From Spodoptera frugiperda (taxonomy: Eukaryota > Arthropoda > Insecta > Lepidoptera > Noctuidae), in the NCBI RefSeq assembly GCF_023101765.2, contig NC_064230.1, forward strand, positions 1,798,001-1,862,000: a DNA stretch of 64,000 nucleotides. Direction: 5' to 3'. Under the pieces are notes generated by a model. The model was not told where the DNA came from and did no database searches. It saw only the letters and a program-made list of their open reading frames with translations. Shown here piece by piece: positions 1 to 13,313 of this stretch. The position numbers and the translations under genes were made by a program. Within the stretch, counting starts at the first letter, position 1, and the number at the start of each line of letters is the position of its first letter.

Positions 1-441
1 TTGTTTTAAATCCAGAAATGAAAGAGATTTTATTTTGCTCACAAAAAAATTACGAAAAGAAGTAATAGGTAGGTATAATAATTATATTTTTTCGCAATTT
101 TACCTAAGTAATTGTAACTATCAATAACCTAAGTATGTAGTTTAGCAAGCTACCTAATTTATTAGCTACATAATAGCTATATAATATACAGAATAATCTA
201 ATTATTGCTATAAGTAACTGGAAGTTATTACCAAATTAAAGTAAGTAAGTAATAAAAGTTTTAACTAAAAAAATCTTATTTAATTAATGACTAAAATTTT
301 CAACATCACTTAGTCCTTTTTTAAAAAAAGAAAATATAAAAAACAATATAGTTATATACAATTTCTTTTTGCAAATAAATAAACTATAAGAAGATAGTTA
401 CTTTTTTTAAAAGAGCCAGGCATAGGCATGCGTCCTATCAT
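1..441. other. AT-rich intergenic DNA, no gene seen
   Basis: Very AT-rich sequence with runs such as TAGGTAGGTA and A/T tracts. I see no coding exon, tRNA or recognisable repeat in it. It lies downstream of the 3' end of the UAP gene. Confidence 0.6.
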
Positions 442-849
442 CGGGGATAGTGCAAATCCGCGTAACTAGCATTGAATTATTCCGCGTATCTAACAAATAT
501 AGCCAAATTTCAATTTCCAGATCCATTCTCATATCTCTAATGTTACAAAGAAAACATAAATTTTTACTATCTTTGTAAAAATTACCATTTTTTAAAGAGG
601 GAAAATCATCCAATGTCTTCTCCCGCCTTGGGCGAGGCGAGAGGGAGTGTCAGACTCTTACTGATTAAAAACTAACCCGTTCCTTCTCCCCCTTTTCGAC
701 CCGGATACCCTGAAAACCCGCTAGGTAGTCCGAAGCTCCGGAAAATGAGGCCATTTGCCCTTAAAAAAACAATAAAAGAGTTTTAACCTGCCCTTGTAAA
801 ATTAGATCGTAAATAGATATTGTAGATTCGCGGATTTGCACTATCCCCG
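442..849. mobile_element. Palindromic-ended MITE interrupted by an R1L tail
   Basis: The ends are inverted copies of CGGGGATAGTGCAAATCCGC (442-461 and, reversed, 830-849). The interior holds a minus-strand R1L LINE tail at about 598-745. Removing the LINE leaves an element of roughly 260 bp. No transposase is visible, so it is called a non-autonomous DNA element. The 68-codon ORF at 407-613 merely crosses the left end and the LINE junction. Confidence 0.6.
598..745 (-). mobile_element. R1L LINE 3' tail (5'-truncated)
   Basis: This is the R1L 3' tail read on the minus strand. It has the unit seen at 59550-59695: GAGCTGCGGACTACCTAGCG-like start, AGTCAGTAAGAGTCTGACAC, then CTCGCCCAAGGCGGGAGAAG. 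It is non-coding and sits inside the MITE at 442-849. Confidence 0.7.
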
Positions 850-1061
850 GCTATATCATTTTATACATACAAACTAAAACTTTATAAAAACAACCAATAT
901 TATTTATCACTGTATATGTATAAGATTTTCTGTAAATATTTCTTTAAAATAAGTATTAAGTAGATAGATATAATGCCACTGAAACACTTAAAATTTACAC
1001 TTTGTGATCACTTGTAGAACTGAAATTTGACCGTAATATACATTTTTAAACCACCAAAGTC

Positions 1062-1067
1062 TTTATT
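1062..1067 (-). terminator. Poly(A) signal of UAP
   Basis: AATAAA on the minus strand, 24 bases past the UAP stop codon (TAA at 1091-1093). It is the first canonical hexamer downstream, so the 3' UTR is probably very short. Confidence 0.6.
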
Positions 1068-1090
1068 CACATAATTAGCACCATTCACTG

Positions 1091-3599
<2,509 letters not shown>

Positions 3600-5546
3600 A
3601 TGACTGAAGCGCCGAAAAAGAAGAAGAAAACTACGAATGATCAACCTAACCAAACTATTGCTTTCCGCGGCGTTATTGATGCAAACTGGCAGAAATTCTT
3701 ATCAAGCAACCTCATAATGGACAAGAAGACGGAGAAACCAGCACAGGAAAATAGTAAAAACCAATTTTCGGGCACATTCCGACGTGCAAGAAAGAAAAAA
3801 AATAAAGACCATGACCATGTCCAAAATAACTTGAAAACTCTAAATTTGACGTCGAACGCGGATAGTATAGCCAATAACGTAGATAAAGAAGTCAATAGTG
3901 AATCGAATAATGTTAATGGTGGTGTTAAAAACAAAGATAATAGTAAAAAAAATCGTCTTACAAAGTTTTTGGCGATGGATTGTGAAATGGTGGGTATAGG
4001 GTACAGTGGGAATGATCACATGTTAGCTAGAGTGTCTATAGTCAACAAATTCGGCGACTGCATCTACGACAAATTCGTAAAAGCGCGCGAAGAAGTCAAA
4101 GACTATAGAACGGACATCAGTGGTGTGAGAAAAGAGGATTTGTTGAACGGAGAAGACTTTACCGTGGTCCAGAAAGAAGTTTCAGAGCTCCTTAGAGGTC
4201 GTATACTAGTGGGGCATTCGTTGAAGAATGACTTGGCCGTTTTGTTTCTGTCACACCCCAAAAGGAATATCAGAGATACATCTAGATATAAACCGTTTAG
4301 AAAGGTAAGCATAGCATTTTTTCTTTATATTCTTAGTATATAAAGTCAATACTTATGTTATAAAGCAATAACCAGTTAGAAAATACCAATATTCTAACTT
4401 AAAAGATCTTTCAGTAACTTAAATTTAAACATTTACATTTTACATTCAATATTATTGTTGGCACCAACCGTAAACTCCTCTCTGAATCATTCAGAGGTCA
4501 GACTTGGAAATAATTCCTATGGCGTTAAGTCTGCATTAAGCTTGCCTAATGTACAATAAAATTGTGAATAATGCTTTAAATAAATTAATAATTCAGTTCT
4601 ATTTATTATGATTATTTATTAGTCCTAATTAAACAATTAAATACAAAACAGGCCTTTAGTCAGCAGTGGCCATTTATAGGCTGTTTGATAATGTTGATCA
4701 TATCCTATAATAACTATGCCAAAAAAACTGATCAAGACTATGGCTAGAATGAATAAACCAATTTAATTACTGAATGAATTAAACCTAAAGCATATAATGT
4801 TGAGCCTACCATTAATATAAGGGCATACAATACACTAACTGTTATTTCCCATATATTTAAGACTAGCCACTTCCGGGGCCCGCGGTTTCACCCGCTCTGC
4901 TTGGCTCCTATTGTGGTGCTTGGTCATAGCGTGATGTTTTATAGCCTATAGCCTTCCTCGACAAATGGACTATCCAACACAAAAAGAATTGTTCAAATCG
5001 GACCAATAGTTTCGGAGATTAGCGCGCAGCATTAACAAACAAACTCTTCAGCTTTATAATATTAGTATAGATTGTCTGAATGTATCGTAGTTGGTAAGCC
5101 TTTATAAATTAATAAATTAATAAAAGGGCTTTTTTTGGTTTTTCGAAAATTTCTCAGTTCACAGCATGGAGTCTGGAATTGTGCCCAGTATATGGCAATA
5201 GGCTCACCCCCTATTTCATGGGACTTATAACACAAATGGTGAAAAGTGGTTATACACATTGTATAGCGGCTGTAATGTGCACCTCTGCCCTTCATGTATA
5301 AAAGCCGTGACAATACAACAATTAATAAAACCTCTTTCTCTTAAATTTCAGATAACAAAAGGCAGTACTCCATCGCTCAAGCGCTTAGCCAAAGAGATAC
5401 TTGGTATAGACATACAGTCTGGTGAACACAGCTCCGTCGAGGATGCACGGGCAGCGATGCAGTTGTACTGCAGTGTCGCTAGACAATGGGAGCCGACGTT
5501 AGCTGACAAACGGGGGAAGAAGAAAGTTAATCCTGATGATGAATAA
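3600..5546 (+). CDS. Rexo4: RNA exonuclease 4-like (REXO4/XPMC2 family, DEDDh)
   Basis: A probable nuclear or nucleolar 3'-5' exonuclease, by family linked to rRNA processing. Exons are 3600-4304 and 5352-5543 plus stop (5544-5546). The intron has GTAAGC donor and TTTCAG acceptor, phase 0. The protein is 299 aa from Met at 3600. Residues 1-120 are Lys-rich ([14 protein letters not shown]) and nuclear-signal-like. The exonuclease domain spans about 123-285 with the DEDDh set D127/E129 (MDCEMVG), D211 (HSLKND), and H261/D266 (EHSSVEDA). Exon 2 supplies the last catalytic motif, so it is essential. An in-frame ATG at 3462 adds 46 mostly hydrophobic residues (345 aa); I prefer 3600 because the family lacks a membrane segment and the added stretch looks like translated AT-rich UTR. 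Both ATGs have A at -3, so the choice is not settled. Confidence 0.92.
4865..5072 (-). mobile_element. Q-family dispersed repeat
   Basis: Read on the minus strand it contains GAGTTTGTTTGTTAATGC, CTCCGAAACTATTGGTCCGA and GCGGGTGAAACCGCGGGC. The same unit recurs at about 28318-28492, 57158-57305 and, diverged, 18288-18395. It has no ORF; possibly the terminal part of a LINE or Helitron. Confidence 0.5.
5127..5313 (+). mobile_element. S1 SINE, 5'-truncated
   Basis: Matches the body of S1 (CGAAAATTTCTCAGT, GTCTGGAATTGTGCCCAGTA, GGCAATAGGCTCACCCCCTA, TGTATAGCGGC, GTGCACCTCTGCC) but lacks the tRNA-like head. Located in the REXO4 intron. Confidence 0.65.
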
Positions 5547-5619
5547 TAGTTAAAACCATTCATTAATATTTAAATTGACTTTAACTTCTGTACTTAGAGA
5601 CATTTAATGATTACTTAGA

Positions 5620-5757
5620 GGGCAAAGGCCTCCCTACCCTCCTTCCACTTCTCTCTGCTTAAAACTTTTTGCTGACTCTTACTGACCTAAAACCACCCCG
5701 TTCCTTCTCCTGCTTCGAGCCGGAGCCCTGGTAACCTGTTACGTTGTCCGCAGCTCT
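5620..5757 (-). mobile_element. Chimeric LINE fragment (RT C-terminus tail plus R1L tail)
   Basis: 5620-5650 matches the C-terminal coding tail of the LINE seen at 33140-33275 (complement of GAAGGTAGGGAGGCCTTTGC). It is joined at about 5670 to an R1L tail ending near 5757. It lies just downstream of REXO4; an AATAAA at 5767-5772 could serve that gene. Confidence 0.5.
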
Positions 5758-5796
5758 CGGTTACTCAATAAAGATTTTGTATCGAAAACTATAAGG

Positions 5797-6117
5797 TATA
5801 ATTTTGTTATTTTAATGTCCGTCTTGTACATTATTTTAAAACATTAGACACGTATTTTTTATTTTCTTACGAAAACAAATACTTTCGAAGATATTTTGAT
5901 TTGAAATATCGCGTGACGTCACTTCTAGGTACGATTTATACGTAGAAATAACGTATTCGTACCCATTAACGCTCCTAAACTTTGATTCGTTTTATCTAAG
6001 TATTTTTATCTTATATGACAAAAAAATACGTGTCTAATTTATTTTCATTATCTAACTGACGGACTAAATAGATATTTAATTTTCATACCCCGTCATCATC
6101 GCTATTGCTAAGGACTG
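5797..6117 (-). mobile_element. G-family MITE
   Basis: Contains the G signatures: TTTTAATGTCCGTCTTGTA, GACACGTATTTTTTATTTTC, TGACGTCACTTCTAGGTAC, CTAACTGACGGACTAAATAG and the end CATACCCCGTCATCATCGC. Other copies are at 9287, 14351, 20193 and 43395. No ORF. Confidence 0.65.
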
Positions 6118-6995
6118 GGTTAAGTAACCATTAAATGACTCTGAGTACAGCGATAAGGCCTAGTTAGTTCTACTTGACATATTTCAAGAGAAACAAGGTT
6201 CTTAAGTTGACTGTATTTTTCATATTTTGTCTCTATTGACGTAATAATTTTTGGAAATACCACAAAACTATATTTTCTTTTTTCCTTTTTTTTTCTCTTT
6301 TCAACAAGTCTTGCGAAGGCTTAGCAGACCTAGAGATGGCGAACCTTTGCGTAACGACATGCCATTATTTTGAAGAAATATTTTTTGAGGTGCTGCATGT
6401 GCCATCAAAATAATCTAATATATAAAATATCCGTGTCACAGTTTTCATTGCCATACTCCTCCGAAACGGCTTGACTGATTTTGATGAGTTTTTTTGTGCT
6501 TAAATAGACCAGGAAGACACTTTTGAACGTCAAATATATGATAATATTGCTAACGTCTATTCTGTCGGTCAATCCTCTAGTTGCTCTATTTGCTCGTTCC
6601 AAAGGGTAGATTCCTATGTAGAAGAACGAGCATTTTTTAGAAACTCCATATTTTTTACTATTTTTCAGTCATTTTATTAAAAATACAATACTTGGTTTCA
6701 TTGTCTCGTTGGTCAAACTATTTGATCTAAACAATATGAAGATTTTGTGATATTCAGTTAAAGTGACTCTTTTCAACAAGTCTTGCTAAGGATTGGCATG
6801 TGTTGTAGTTATTTTTTACTTTGGTATGAGATCAAACAAGATGATTTTGTGTAGATATTAAATTAAGATTGCCTTGTATCTAAATTCGGAGTTGTAAACG
6901 AAAATGTGTTCCTTCGTTAAATGTTTCATTATAAAAATAAATATATTTTTTATATTACGATATTGTTGTTTCATTGTCTCATTGCACACATCAAC
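6118..6995. other. Intergenic, mostly unassigned
   Basis: AT-rich DNA with one L-family piece (about 6500-6660, minus). No exon, RNA gene or structured array was found. Confidence 0.5.
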
Positions 6996-6999
6996 AGCC

Positions 7000-7125
7000 T
7001 TTTTTTGAGGGGGAAAATAGATCCAATGACTTCTCCCGCCTTGGGCGAGTCGAAAGAGATTCACCCCGTTCCTAGTTTTTTTCCTGAAAGGGGATGAGGT
7101 AGGCTAGGTAGTCCACAGCTCCGGA
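7000..7125 (-). mobile_element. R1L LINE 3' tail
   Basis: Poly(T) start, GAGGGGGAAAATAGATCCAA and CTCCCGCCTTGGGCGAG identify the minus-strand tail. It is internally deleted relative to other copies and ends at CCACAGCTCCGG. Confidence 0.6.
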
Positions 7126-7465
7126 AGGTCGCAAATATAGTGGGGTGAATAAATGAATAAAACAAACATCAAAACGAACTGCATTTTTATTATATAATAT
7201 TCTATTGTTTTATTACAAATAGTTTTACATTATTATGCCACTGTTAAAATTCAACTCTTTACATTTCACAATGCATTTAATATTAGGTACATTACATATA
7301 AACTAGCATATTTACTATTTTATTTTATATAATTACTAAATAATATTTCGTTGCTTCTTGCTCTTAAAATTTGGATGGAGATTTTATTAAAATAGGTATT
7401 ATTTTGGGAACATTATTTTCCTACAACAATATGTAATATTTTTGGTGTTTTATTAATTCTTTACT

Positions 7466-7719
7466 GCCTCGTTGGTCGAGTGGTCGCAAGTGCGATCGAA
7501 GGGTCTCGGGTTCGATTCCCATGTCGGGCAAAGTATTACTGCGATGTTTTCGGTTTTTCCAATACTCAGTGGTACACGGAATCTGGAATTGTGTCCAGTA
7601 TATGGCAATAGGCTCACCCCTTACTTTACATGAAAGTTGGTGTACATTGTATAGCGGCATTACGTGCCGTAATGTGCACCTCTACCTACTCCTTCGGGGA
7701 AAAAAGGGAGTGACGTTGC
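7466..7719 (+). mobile_element. S1 tRNA-derived SINE, near full length
   Basis: The head GCCTCGTTGGTCGAGTGGTC (A-box-like) and GGGTCTCGGGTTCGATTCCC (B-box-like) resemble a tRNA. The body runs through TCTGGAATTGTGTCCAGTAT and ends at the TGACGTTGC tail. It does not fold as a functional tRNA acceptor stem. At least ten copies occur in the window. Confidence 0.75.
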
Positions 7720-7808
7720 TTTTTCTGTATTTTAAGATTATTTATACTTTGAAAATTTTACAGCAAAATTAAATGAGAAAAATGGATGAACAAGTCAATT
7801 CAATTTGG

Positions 7809-7914
7809 CTGAGCCTATTGCCATATACTGGACACAATTCCAGACTACGTGCTACCACTGAGAAATTTTCGAAAACCGAAACACGCCCAGTAATACTTTG
7901 CCCGATCCGGGACA
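7809..7914 (-). mobile_element. S1 SINE fragment
   Basis: Minus-strand middle portion of S1 (TGAGCCTATTGCCATATACT to TTTGCCCGATCCGGGA), lacking head and tail. Only 90 bp from the plus-strand S1 copy, forming a short inverted pair. Confidence 0.65.
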
Positions 7915-7989
7915 TTGTAAATTTAGGATTAATTGAAATAAATGCTTTGATTTTGTATTGTAACTTTACGTGAGACATACTAAATAGGT

Positions 7990-8182
7990 AATTATAATAT
8001 GTTATCGGCTTACTCACGTAAGTGTTTTGACGATTAAACTCGACTAGTTTCAAGCCTTGCTAAAGGCTCATATTCATGAGCAGCATTACGCGACACACGA
8101 CGCGGCGATTGTCGCACTGCTACTGCGATAATCGCCGCGACAGTCAAAACATTACGTGAGTAAGCCGATAACATAATAATTA
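7990..8182. mobile_element. E-family foldback MITE (short copy)
   Basis: Arms GTTATCGGCTTACTCACGTA and TACGTGAGTAAGCCGATAAC are perfect inverted copies. The interior has GACTAGTTTCAAGCC and the palindromic GCGGCGATTGTCGC...GCGATAATCGCCGC core. Confidence 0.75.
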
Positions 8183-8457
8183 ATTTAAATGCTTTGACTT
8201 TGAAGATCAATTTACTATTTATTTTCACGATTTTTGCCATTTAAATCGCATTTAAGTATATTTTTATACTAAATTAAGGCATTTGGGCACATTATTTGGT
8301 TTAAAAAAATTTAGCTAAATGTTAGGTAAAAGAGATCTGGCTTACCTACATATTAGACGTTTTTTGGGGATAAAAGGGGGAATCATCCAATGACTTTTCG
8401 TGCCGTGGGTAAGGGAATTACGGTAGATAAAATAGAACTGCATAGTACCTAAGCACA

Positions 8458-8673
8458 TTGAAACACCAGAGGCGTTACAAGTGCGTTAGCGGAAAGTTTG
8501 GGAGTTAGGGATTTAAGGGTTTTTGGGGGATTGGAGATTGGGAAGGAGGTAATTGGACCACCGGTAACCTCACTCACACAACGCTGTGGTTGTTTCACGT
8601 CGGTTTTCTGCTCGCCGTGGTATCACTCCGGTCGAACCGGCCCAGCAGTGCCGAAGCATAGCTCTCCTACGCT
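8458..8673 (+). mobile_element. C-family dispersed repeat
   Basis: Matches the C unit: AACACCAGAGGCGTTACAAG, TTTAAGGGTTTTTGGGGGAT, CCGGTAACCTCACTCACACA, GGTATCACTCCGGTCGA, CCGAAGCATAGCTCTCC. The first part of the unit is missing. Confidence 0.65.
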
Positions 8674-8727
8674 TATGTACGAGTATAACCTCATTTTTCT
8701 TCTAGTTTTAGTTTTTTCAAAAGAGTA

Positions 8728-9110
8728 ACGAATGGAGTTTCTTGCTCGTTCTTCTTCATTCAAAGCTAAACTTTGGAACGAGCATCTAGCTTCATTGACG
8801 GTCCGGAGCTGCGGACTACCTAGCGGGTTTACCGGGGACCCCGGCTCGAAGGGCAAAGTAGGAACGGGGTGAAGTTTTAAGTCAGTAAGAGTCTGACACT
8901 CCCTCTCGCCTCGCCCAAGGTAGGAGAATTCATTGGCTCATTTTCTTCCATTCGAAGCTACACTTTGGAACGAGCACCTAGCTTCACTGACAGACAGACT
9001 GACAGACTATTACTTATTTCTTTATTTGTTGACGTTTCAAAAGTACGTCTAAGTATTTATGGTTTATTTGGAATAAATGATTTAACTTTGACTTTTGAGT
9101 GAAGAAAAGT
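8728..9110 (+). mobile_element. L-family retroposon tail with an R1L tail inserted
   Basis: L-type sequence (GGAGTTTCTTGCTCGTTCTT, CTTTGGAACGAGCA) at 8734-8795 resumes at about 8940-9105. Between them, at 8800-8932, sits a plus-strand R1L tail. The L tail ends GGAATAAATGATTTAACTTT. Confidence 0.55.
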
Positions 9111-9286
9111 TTTTGGAAATTCGCAATTACATAATATTTACATTAGTTGTGTGTGTATTTTAATTCTATTTTTATGAAGAAAACAGTTTTAGATTCAAAT
9201 ATTTGTATTTAAAGATTTTCTGCCGAAATCGGAGATATTTAATGATTACTTAAACTATTCCTTAGTAACGATTTTGTATCAAAAAC

Positions 9287-9530
9287 AAATAGGGATGATG
9301 ACGGGGTATGAAAATGTTATTAAATATCTGTTTAGTCCGTCAGTTAGGTAATGAACAAATATTAGACACGTATTTTTTTATTTTGTCGTATAAGATAACA
9401 ATACTTAGATAAAACGAATCAAAGTTTAGGAGTGGGAGCTAATACGTTATTTCTGCTTTTAAAACGTACTTAGAAGTGACGTCAAGCGATATTTCAAATC
9501 GATATATCTTCCAAAGTATTCAGATAATAC
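9287..9530 (+). mobile_element. G-family MITE, partial
   Basis: Starts AATAGGGATGATGACGGGGT and runs to GATATTTCAAATCGATATAT; the far arm is missing. It is joined to an S1 tRNA-like head (9533-9604, minus). Confidence 0.65.
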
Positions 9531-9532
9531 TT

Positions 9533-9604
9533 CACCCGACACGGGAATCGAACCCGAGACTCCTTGCCTGGCAGTCGCACTTGCAACCACTCGACCAACG
9601 AGTA
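9533..9604 (-). mobile_element. S1 SINE tRNA-like head only
   Basis: CGGGAATCGAACCCGAGACT and CCACTCGACCAACGAG give the head of S1 without its body. It is not a working tRNA, because no acceptor stem can be paired. Confidence 0.6.
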
Positions 9605-10149
9605 ATAGTTTAAGTAATCATTAAATGTCTCTAAGTACGACAATAAATCCGCTAACATAGTAAAAAATCTTTATAATACCCCTACCTATCTAATAAAAAC
9701 AAAAAACTGAAAAAATAAGAAAAATAAAAAAACAAAAAAAAAACATAATATTAAAGGCATTTATTGTCAAATACCGCTAGATGGCGTTGTTATAAAATTT
9801 TCATATTTATCTCAAAATTTTCTTCAACAAGCAACATATTTGACTAGGTTTGCTATAAAAAGGTGATTTACAATTATTATTATAACATGAGTTAATTAGG
9901 GAGCTAACAACAACTGAATATAGTCTTTGTCCCATTGTAATAAGGGTGATTTAAAATTCAGTTAATAATTTCTCTATACACATAATCAAATAAAATCTAA
10001 TACAAATGAAACATATTCATATTGCAAAATTCGGAATTTTTAAATAAATATAATAATAATATTAACAAAAACATTACTGTACATATTAAGTCAGCCAAGT
10101 TATTTAGTAAATAGGTAAGAAAATAAAGATAAATTCTATAGAGCTACAT

Positions 10150-10400
10150 TTTTTTTTATTGGGACAAGTCCGCCTCAACCTCCCATACCGCTGCAACTCC
10201 TGTGCACCAGGATCTACAGTATATACAACCATGCAAACACCGGAACACTGAACGTCTCAGGGACATGAATGACTGTCTTGGATCCCGCAACGAAACAAAT
10301 CAGAAGATATTATTAGAGGAGAAGAAAAGAAAACGATAGTTTCCACTTCCCTTGGTGAAATTGAACGCAGAAGACAGAATGATTGAAGCCTAAAGGCACA
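10150..10400 (+). repeat. K dispersed repeat
   Basis: The segment with GCTGCAACTCCTGTGCACCA, CCGGAACACTGAACGTC and GATCCCGCAACGAAACAAAT recurs at 22730-22960 (plus) and, reversed and partial, 34250-34345. No reading frame is conserved between copies. Confidence 0.55.
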
Positions 10401-11223
10401 AAAACAGTAGCTGTTGTTATAAGTACTAAATTGTACGCTTTGTAACGAAGCTGTGGTTTTATAGAATTGCTGAACCGAGTCATTTGGGCTCCTGAAGATG
10501 CTCCGTGGATACAAAAAACCACCCCGTTCCTACTCCTGCTTTGAGCCGGAGCCCCGGTAAACCCACTAGGTAGTACGCAGCTAAAGAGTTACACAGAACA
10601 GCCTAGCTGTTTTTATTTTGTATCGCGATGGAAATCTAAACCACCGCGGTGTTCCTCCACTGCCTGTGGCCGTGATCCGGGCTGCCCTCACGGATTCACC
10701 GCACCCGGCAGGCACGTTTGTGGCAGGTCCCGCCACGTTAGCGGCCCTGGGAGGCTGCTTCCCTTCCTCGAGTGAGCAAGATACAACATAGATGAAGATA
10801 TTTAGGCTAGAAGGTGGCTTGATATGGCTATGAAATCTGGAAACCCTGGTCCCAGTGGGAACATGGTGTGCCGATCCTTGTGAACGAACCTTATTAAGCC
10901 CCCTATAGGGGATGCGGAAGGTTTCTCCAACCAGGTTATTGTTGAACAAGCTATACTAGGTTAAGCTAGGTTTTTCTTCTATAACCTGGTAGGCTTGCGC
11001 CCTGAGCTAAGCTATACTAAACCATTCTTTATTTTCTTTACCTATATACTAAATAAACTTGACCGATGGTAATTTTTTCACAACTTTACACTCATTATTC
11101 ATTATTTATTTTTACGTACATACATACATACATACAATTTTTATATAGGTAGTGTTCTTTACATAGCATGGTTGTTAACTAGGTAATATATGAAACGAAT
11201 TAAGAATTTTCGATTAAAGTAGC
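10401..11223. other. Unassigned repeat-like DNA
   Basis: Includes a short R1L tail (10513-10580, minus) and a GC-rich stretch (10640-10930) holding a 122-codon minus-strand ORF without a recognisable domain. GCCCTCACGGATTCACCGCA-type GC-rich sequence suggests a LINE or SINE remnant, unproven. Confidence 0.35.
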
Positions 11224-11227
11224 AACA

Positions 11228-11520
11228 TGCTTCGATACAGCCGTGTCGGCTCGACCGGAGTGATACCACGGCCGAGCAGAAAATCGACGTGAAACAACGC
11301 TTGCGTTGTGTTTTTTTTATGGTAAACGAGCTGAAATATCACCTGATGGTAAGCAATCGCCACCCCCATGGACACTTGAAACACCAGAGGCCTCGTTCCC
11401 TAATGGGAGTTACGAATTTAAGGGTTGTTGGGGAATCGAGGATTGGGAAGATTGGGAAGAGGGGTAATTGGGCCTCCGGTAACCTCACTCACACAATGCA
11501 AGCGTTGTTTCACGAAACGT
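11228..11520. mobile_element. Head-to-head pair of C-family copies
   Basis: 11228-11310 is the end of a minus-strand C copy (GACCGGAGTGATACCACGGC, GTGAAACAACGCTTGCG). 11318-11515 is a plus-strand copy (CACCTGATGGTAAGCAATCG to CGGTAACCTCACTCACACA). Together they make an inverted arrangement. Confidence 0.55.
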
Positions 11521-11833
11521 CAATAGATTCTGAGAAATTGTTGATGTCGCGCTGCGCCGCACCGCATCGCCTTAGATAGAAAAAAAAATATGTATTAAAC
11601 ATTCGTTTTATCGAAAATTCTTAACTTGTAACATCAATTTATTTATTTATTTATATTTCGACTTACACATTATTACATATTTATTATTAATTAATTTCTT
11701 TTTCTACATTTTGTGCATTATTTTATTATTATTATTACAATAACATTTTTTTTTCAGTTTAAAAATCAACAATGTTTATTTAGAGGTACATAATTATACA
11801 ATTTACATAATAATATACATAGTATCCATTCGT

Positions 11834-12092
11834 TATATCGACGGTTAAAAGGAAATAGGGTATAAGCGACAAAAAATGAAATGTTCAGGAGAGCCGTTTA
11901 AACTCGTCGGTCGTCGAAAGAATACTAGGAAAATGTTTTTTTTTGCTAGGGTATAAACGCCAAAAATGTCATCGTAGAGCCATGAGAGTAAGCGCATTCG
12001 AAAGAGCGGAAAATTTTACGTAGGATAGCATAATAAACTCATTTTTGACCAAAATGTCGCTTATACCCTATTTCCTTTTAACCGTCGATATA
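11834..12092. mobile_element. MITE with long terminal inverted repeats
   Basis: The ends are inverted copies of about 40 bp: TATCGACGGTTAAAAGGAAA then TAGGGTATAAGCGAC, mirrored at 12050-12091. The interior is non-coding. It is the only copy seen in the window. Confidence 0.7.
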
Positions 12093-12650
12093 TACAGAGA
12101 CAGTAGCTTTTGAGTGCTATGTTCGGAGTCTCTCTGAAGGATCAAATCCGTAACGAGGTGATCCGACAGAGAACTAAAGTTACCGACATAGCTCAAAGGA
12201 TTAGCAAGCTAAAATGGCAGTGGGCCGGTCACATTTGTCGAAGAATGTCTGGGTGTCTTCAAAGCCCGAGTGAATAGGTTGCTTATGGGCAGACGTGCTC
12301 CATCGTAGGCCGCATCATCACTTACCATCAGGTGAGATAGCGGCCAAACGTCGACCCATTAAATGTAAAAAAAAACCGATGACCGTTGGTGTTTTTTTTA
12401 TGGAACACGCCGTTTACCGGCTTATACTATAAGAAAATTCAGTCGGCTCTAGACAATCAATGCTTACTGTCTCTGTACTGAATCTGTCTTTATTTTCTTA
12501 TTTGCAAACTGAATGACTAAATATTATTGAAAAAAATAAACTATTACAAAGAGATTTTTTGGATAAAATACATTTAGTAAATAATAAAATAAATATATTC
12601 GAGTTATTTTAAATTTTTTTCTTTATATATACATAATATTTTATTATATA

Positions 12651-12722
12651 AGGTGTTCTAAAAGTATCTGCCACGGCTTTAATGGGAGGTAGTGTTGTGT
12701 TTGAACATTACAATAGTGAATA
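12651..12722 (+). repeat. 72-bp near-identical repeat, copy 1
   Basis: GTTCTAAAAGTATCTGCCAC through GTGTTTGAACATTACAATAG matches 42022-42092 with one or two differences. Flanking sequence differs. Confidence 0.65.
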
Positions 12723-13313
12723 TAAATTATTGATTATGAGTTTTTTTTTCATACAAAAAAATCTACGTTTGAGTTTGTTATGAAAGAGTACCACCTTATT
12801 TGACATTGCGAATTTCTGGCCATTTCTCTAAAGCAATAATGAAGATTCTTTTTTAATACTGATTTATTTAATATATAGATCAAATAATACTTTAAAAATA
12901 TATTCTCAATTTTGCATCACTACATAGTATAAAACAAAGTCGCTTTCTCTGTCCCTATGTCCCTTTGTATGCTTAAACCTTTAAAACTACGCAACGGATT
13001 TTGATGCGGTTTTTTTAATAGATAGAGTGATTCAAGAGGAAGGTTTATATGTATAATACATGCATAATATATCACCATTGCACCCATGCGAAGCTGGGGC
13101 GGGTCGCTAGAGTGACTATAATTTATATATATTTAATTAATAACATGATTATAAAAAATCCACGATTTTATTAATACTATCTTTGAAAAATGTAAAAAAA
13201 AACAAAATTATTAAATAAATAATCAAATATAATATGGGATAGCTACACCAATGATCAATTTAAAATCATAAAAACTAAAATTAAAGCATCACTTTTTAAA
13301 ATTGTATTGTATA
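12723..13313. other. AT-rich intergenic DNA with repeat fragments
   Basis: Contains a repeat (about 12935-13110, CTTAAACCTTTAAAACTACG ... CCCATGCGAAGCTGGGGCGG) that recurs reversed at about 59805-59925. No gene seen. Confidence 0.4.

Larger units (their letters stand above)
4305..5351 (+). other. REXO4 intron, largely transposon remnants
   Basis: Within this 1,047-bp intron I recognise an S3 SINE tail (about 4650-4700, motif CAGCAGTGGCCATTTATAGG), a minus-strand Q repeat (about 4865-5072) and an S1 SINE lacking its tRNA head (5127-5313). The S1 piece ends only about 40 bp before the acceptor. Confidence 0.6.

Noticed and set aside
7466..7540. tRNA gene
   Set aside because: A- and B-box-like words are present, but the acceptor stem does not pair and the same head recurs with a SINE body in many copies.
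10581..10949. 122-codon minus ORF as a gene
   Set aside because: GC-rich repeat-like sequence with no domain and no splice sites tying it to other exons; kept only as unassigned DNA.
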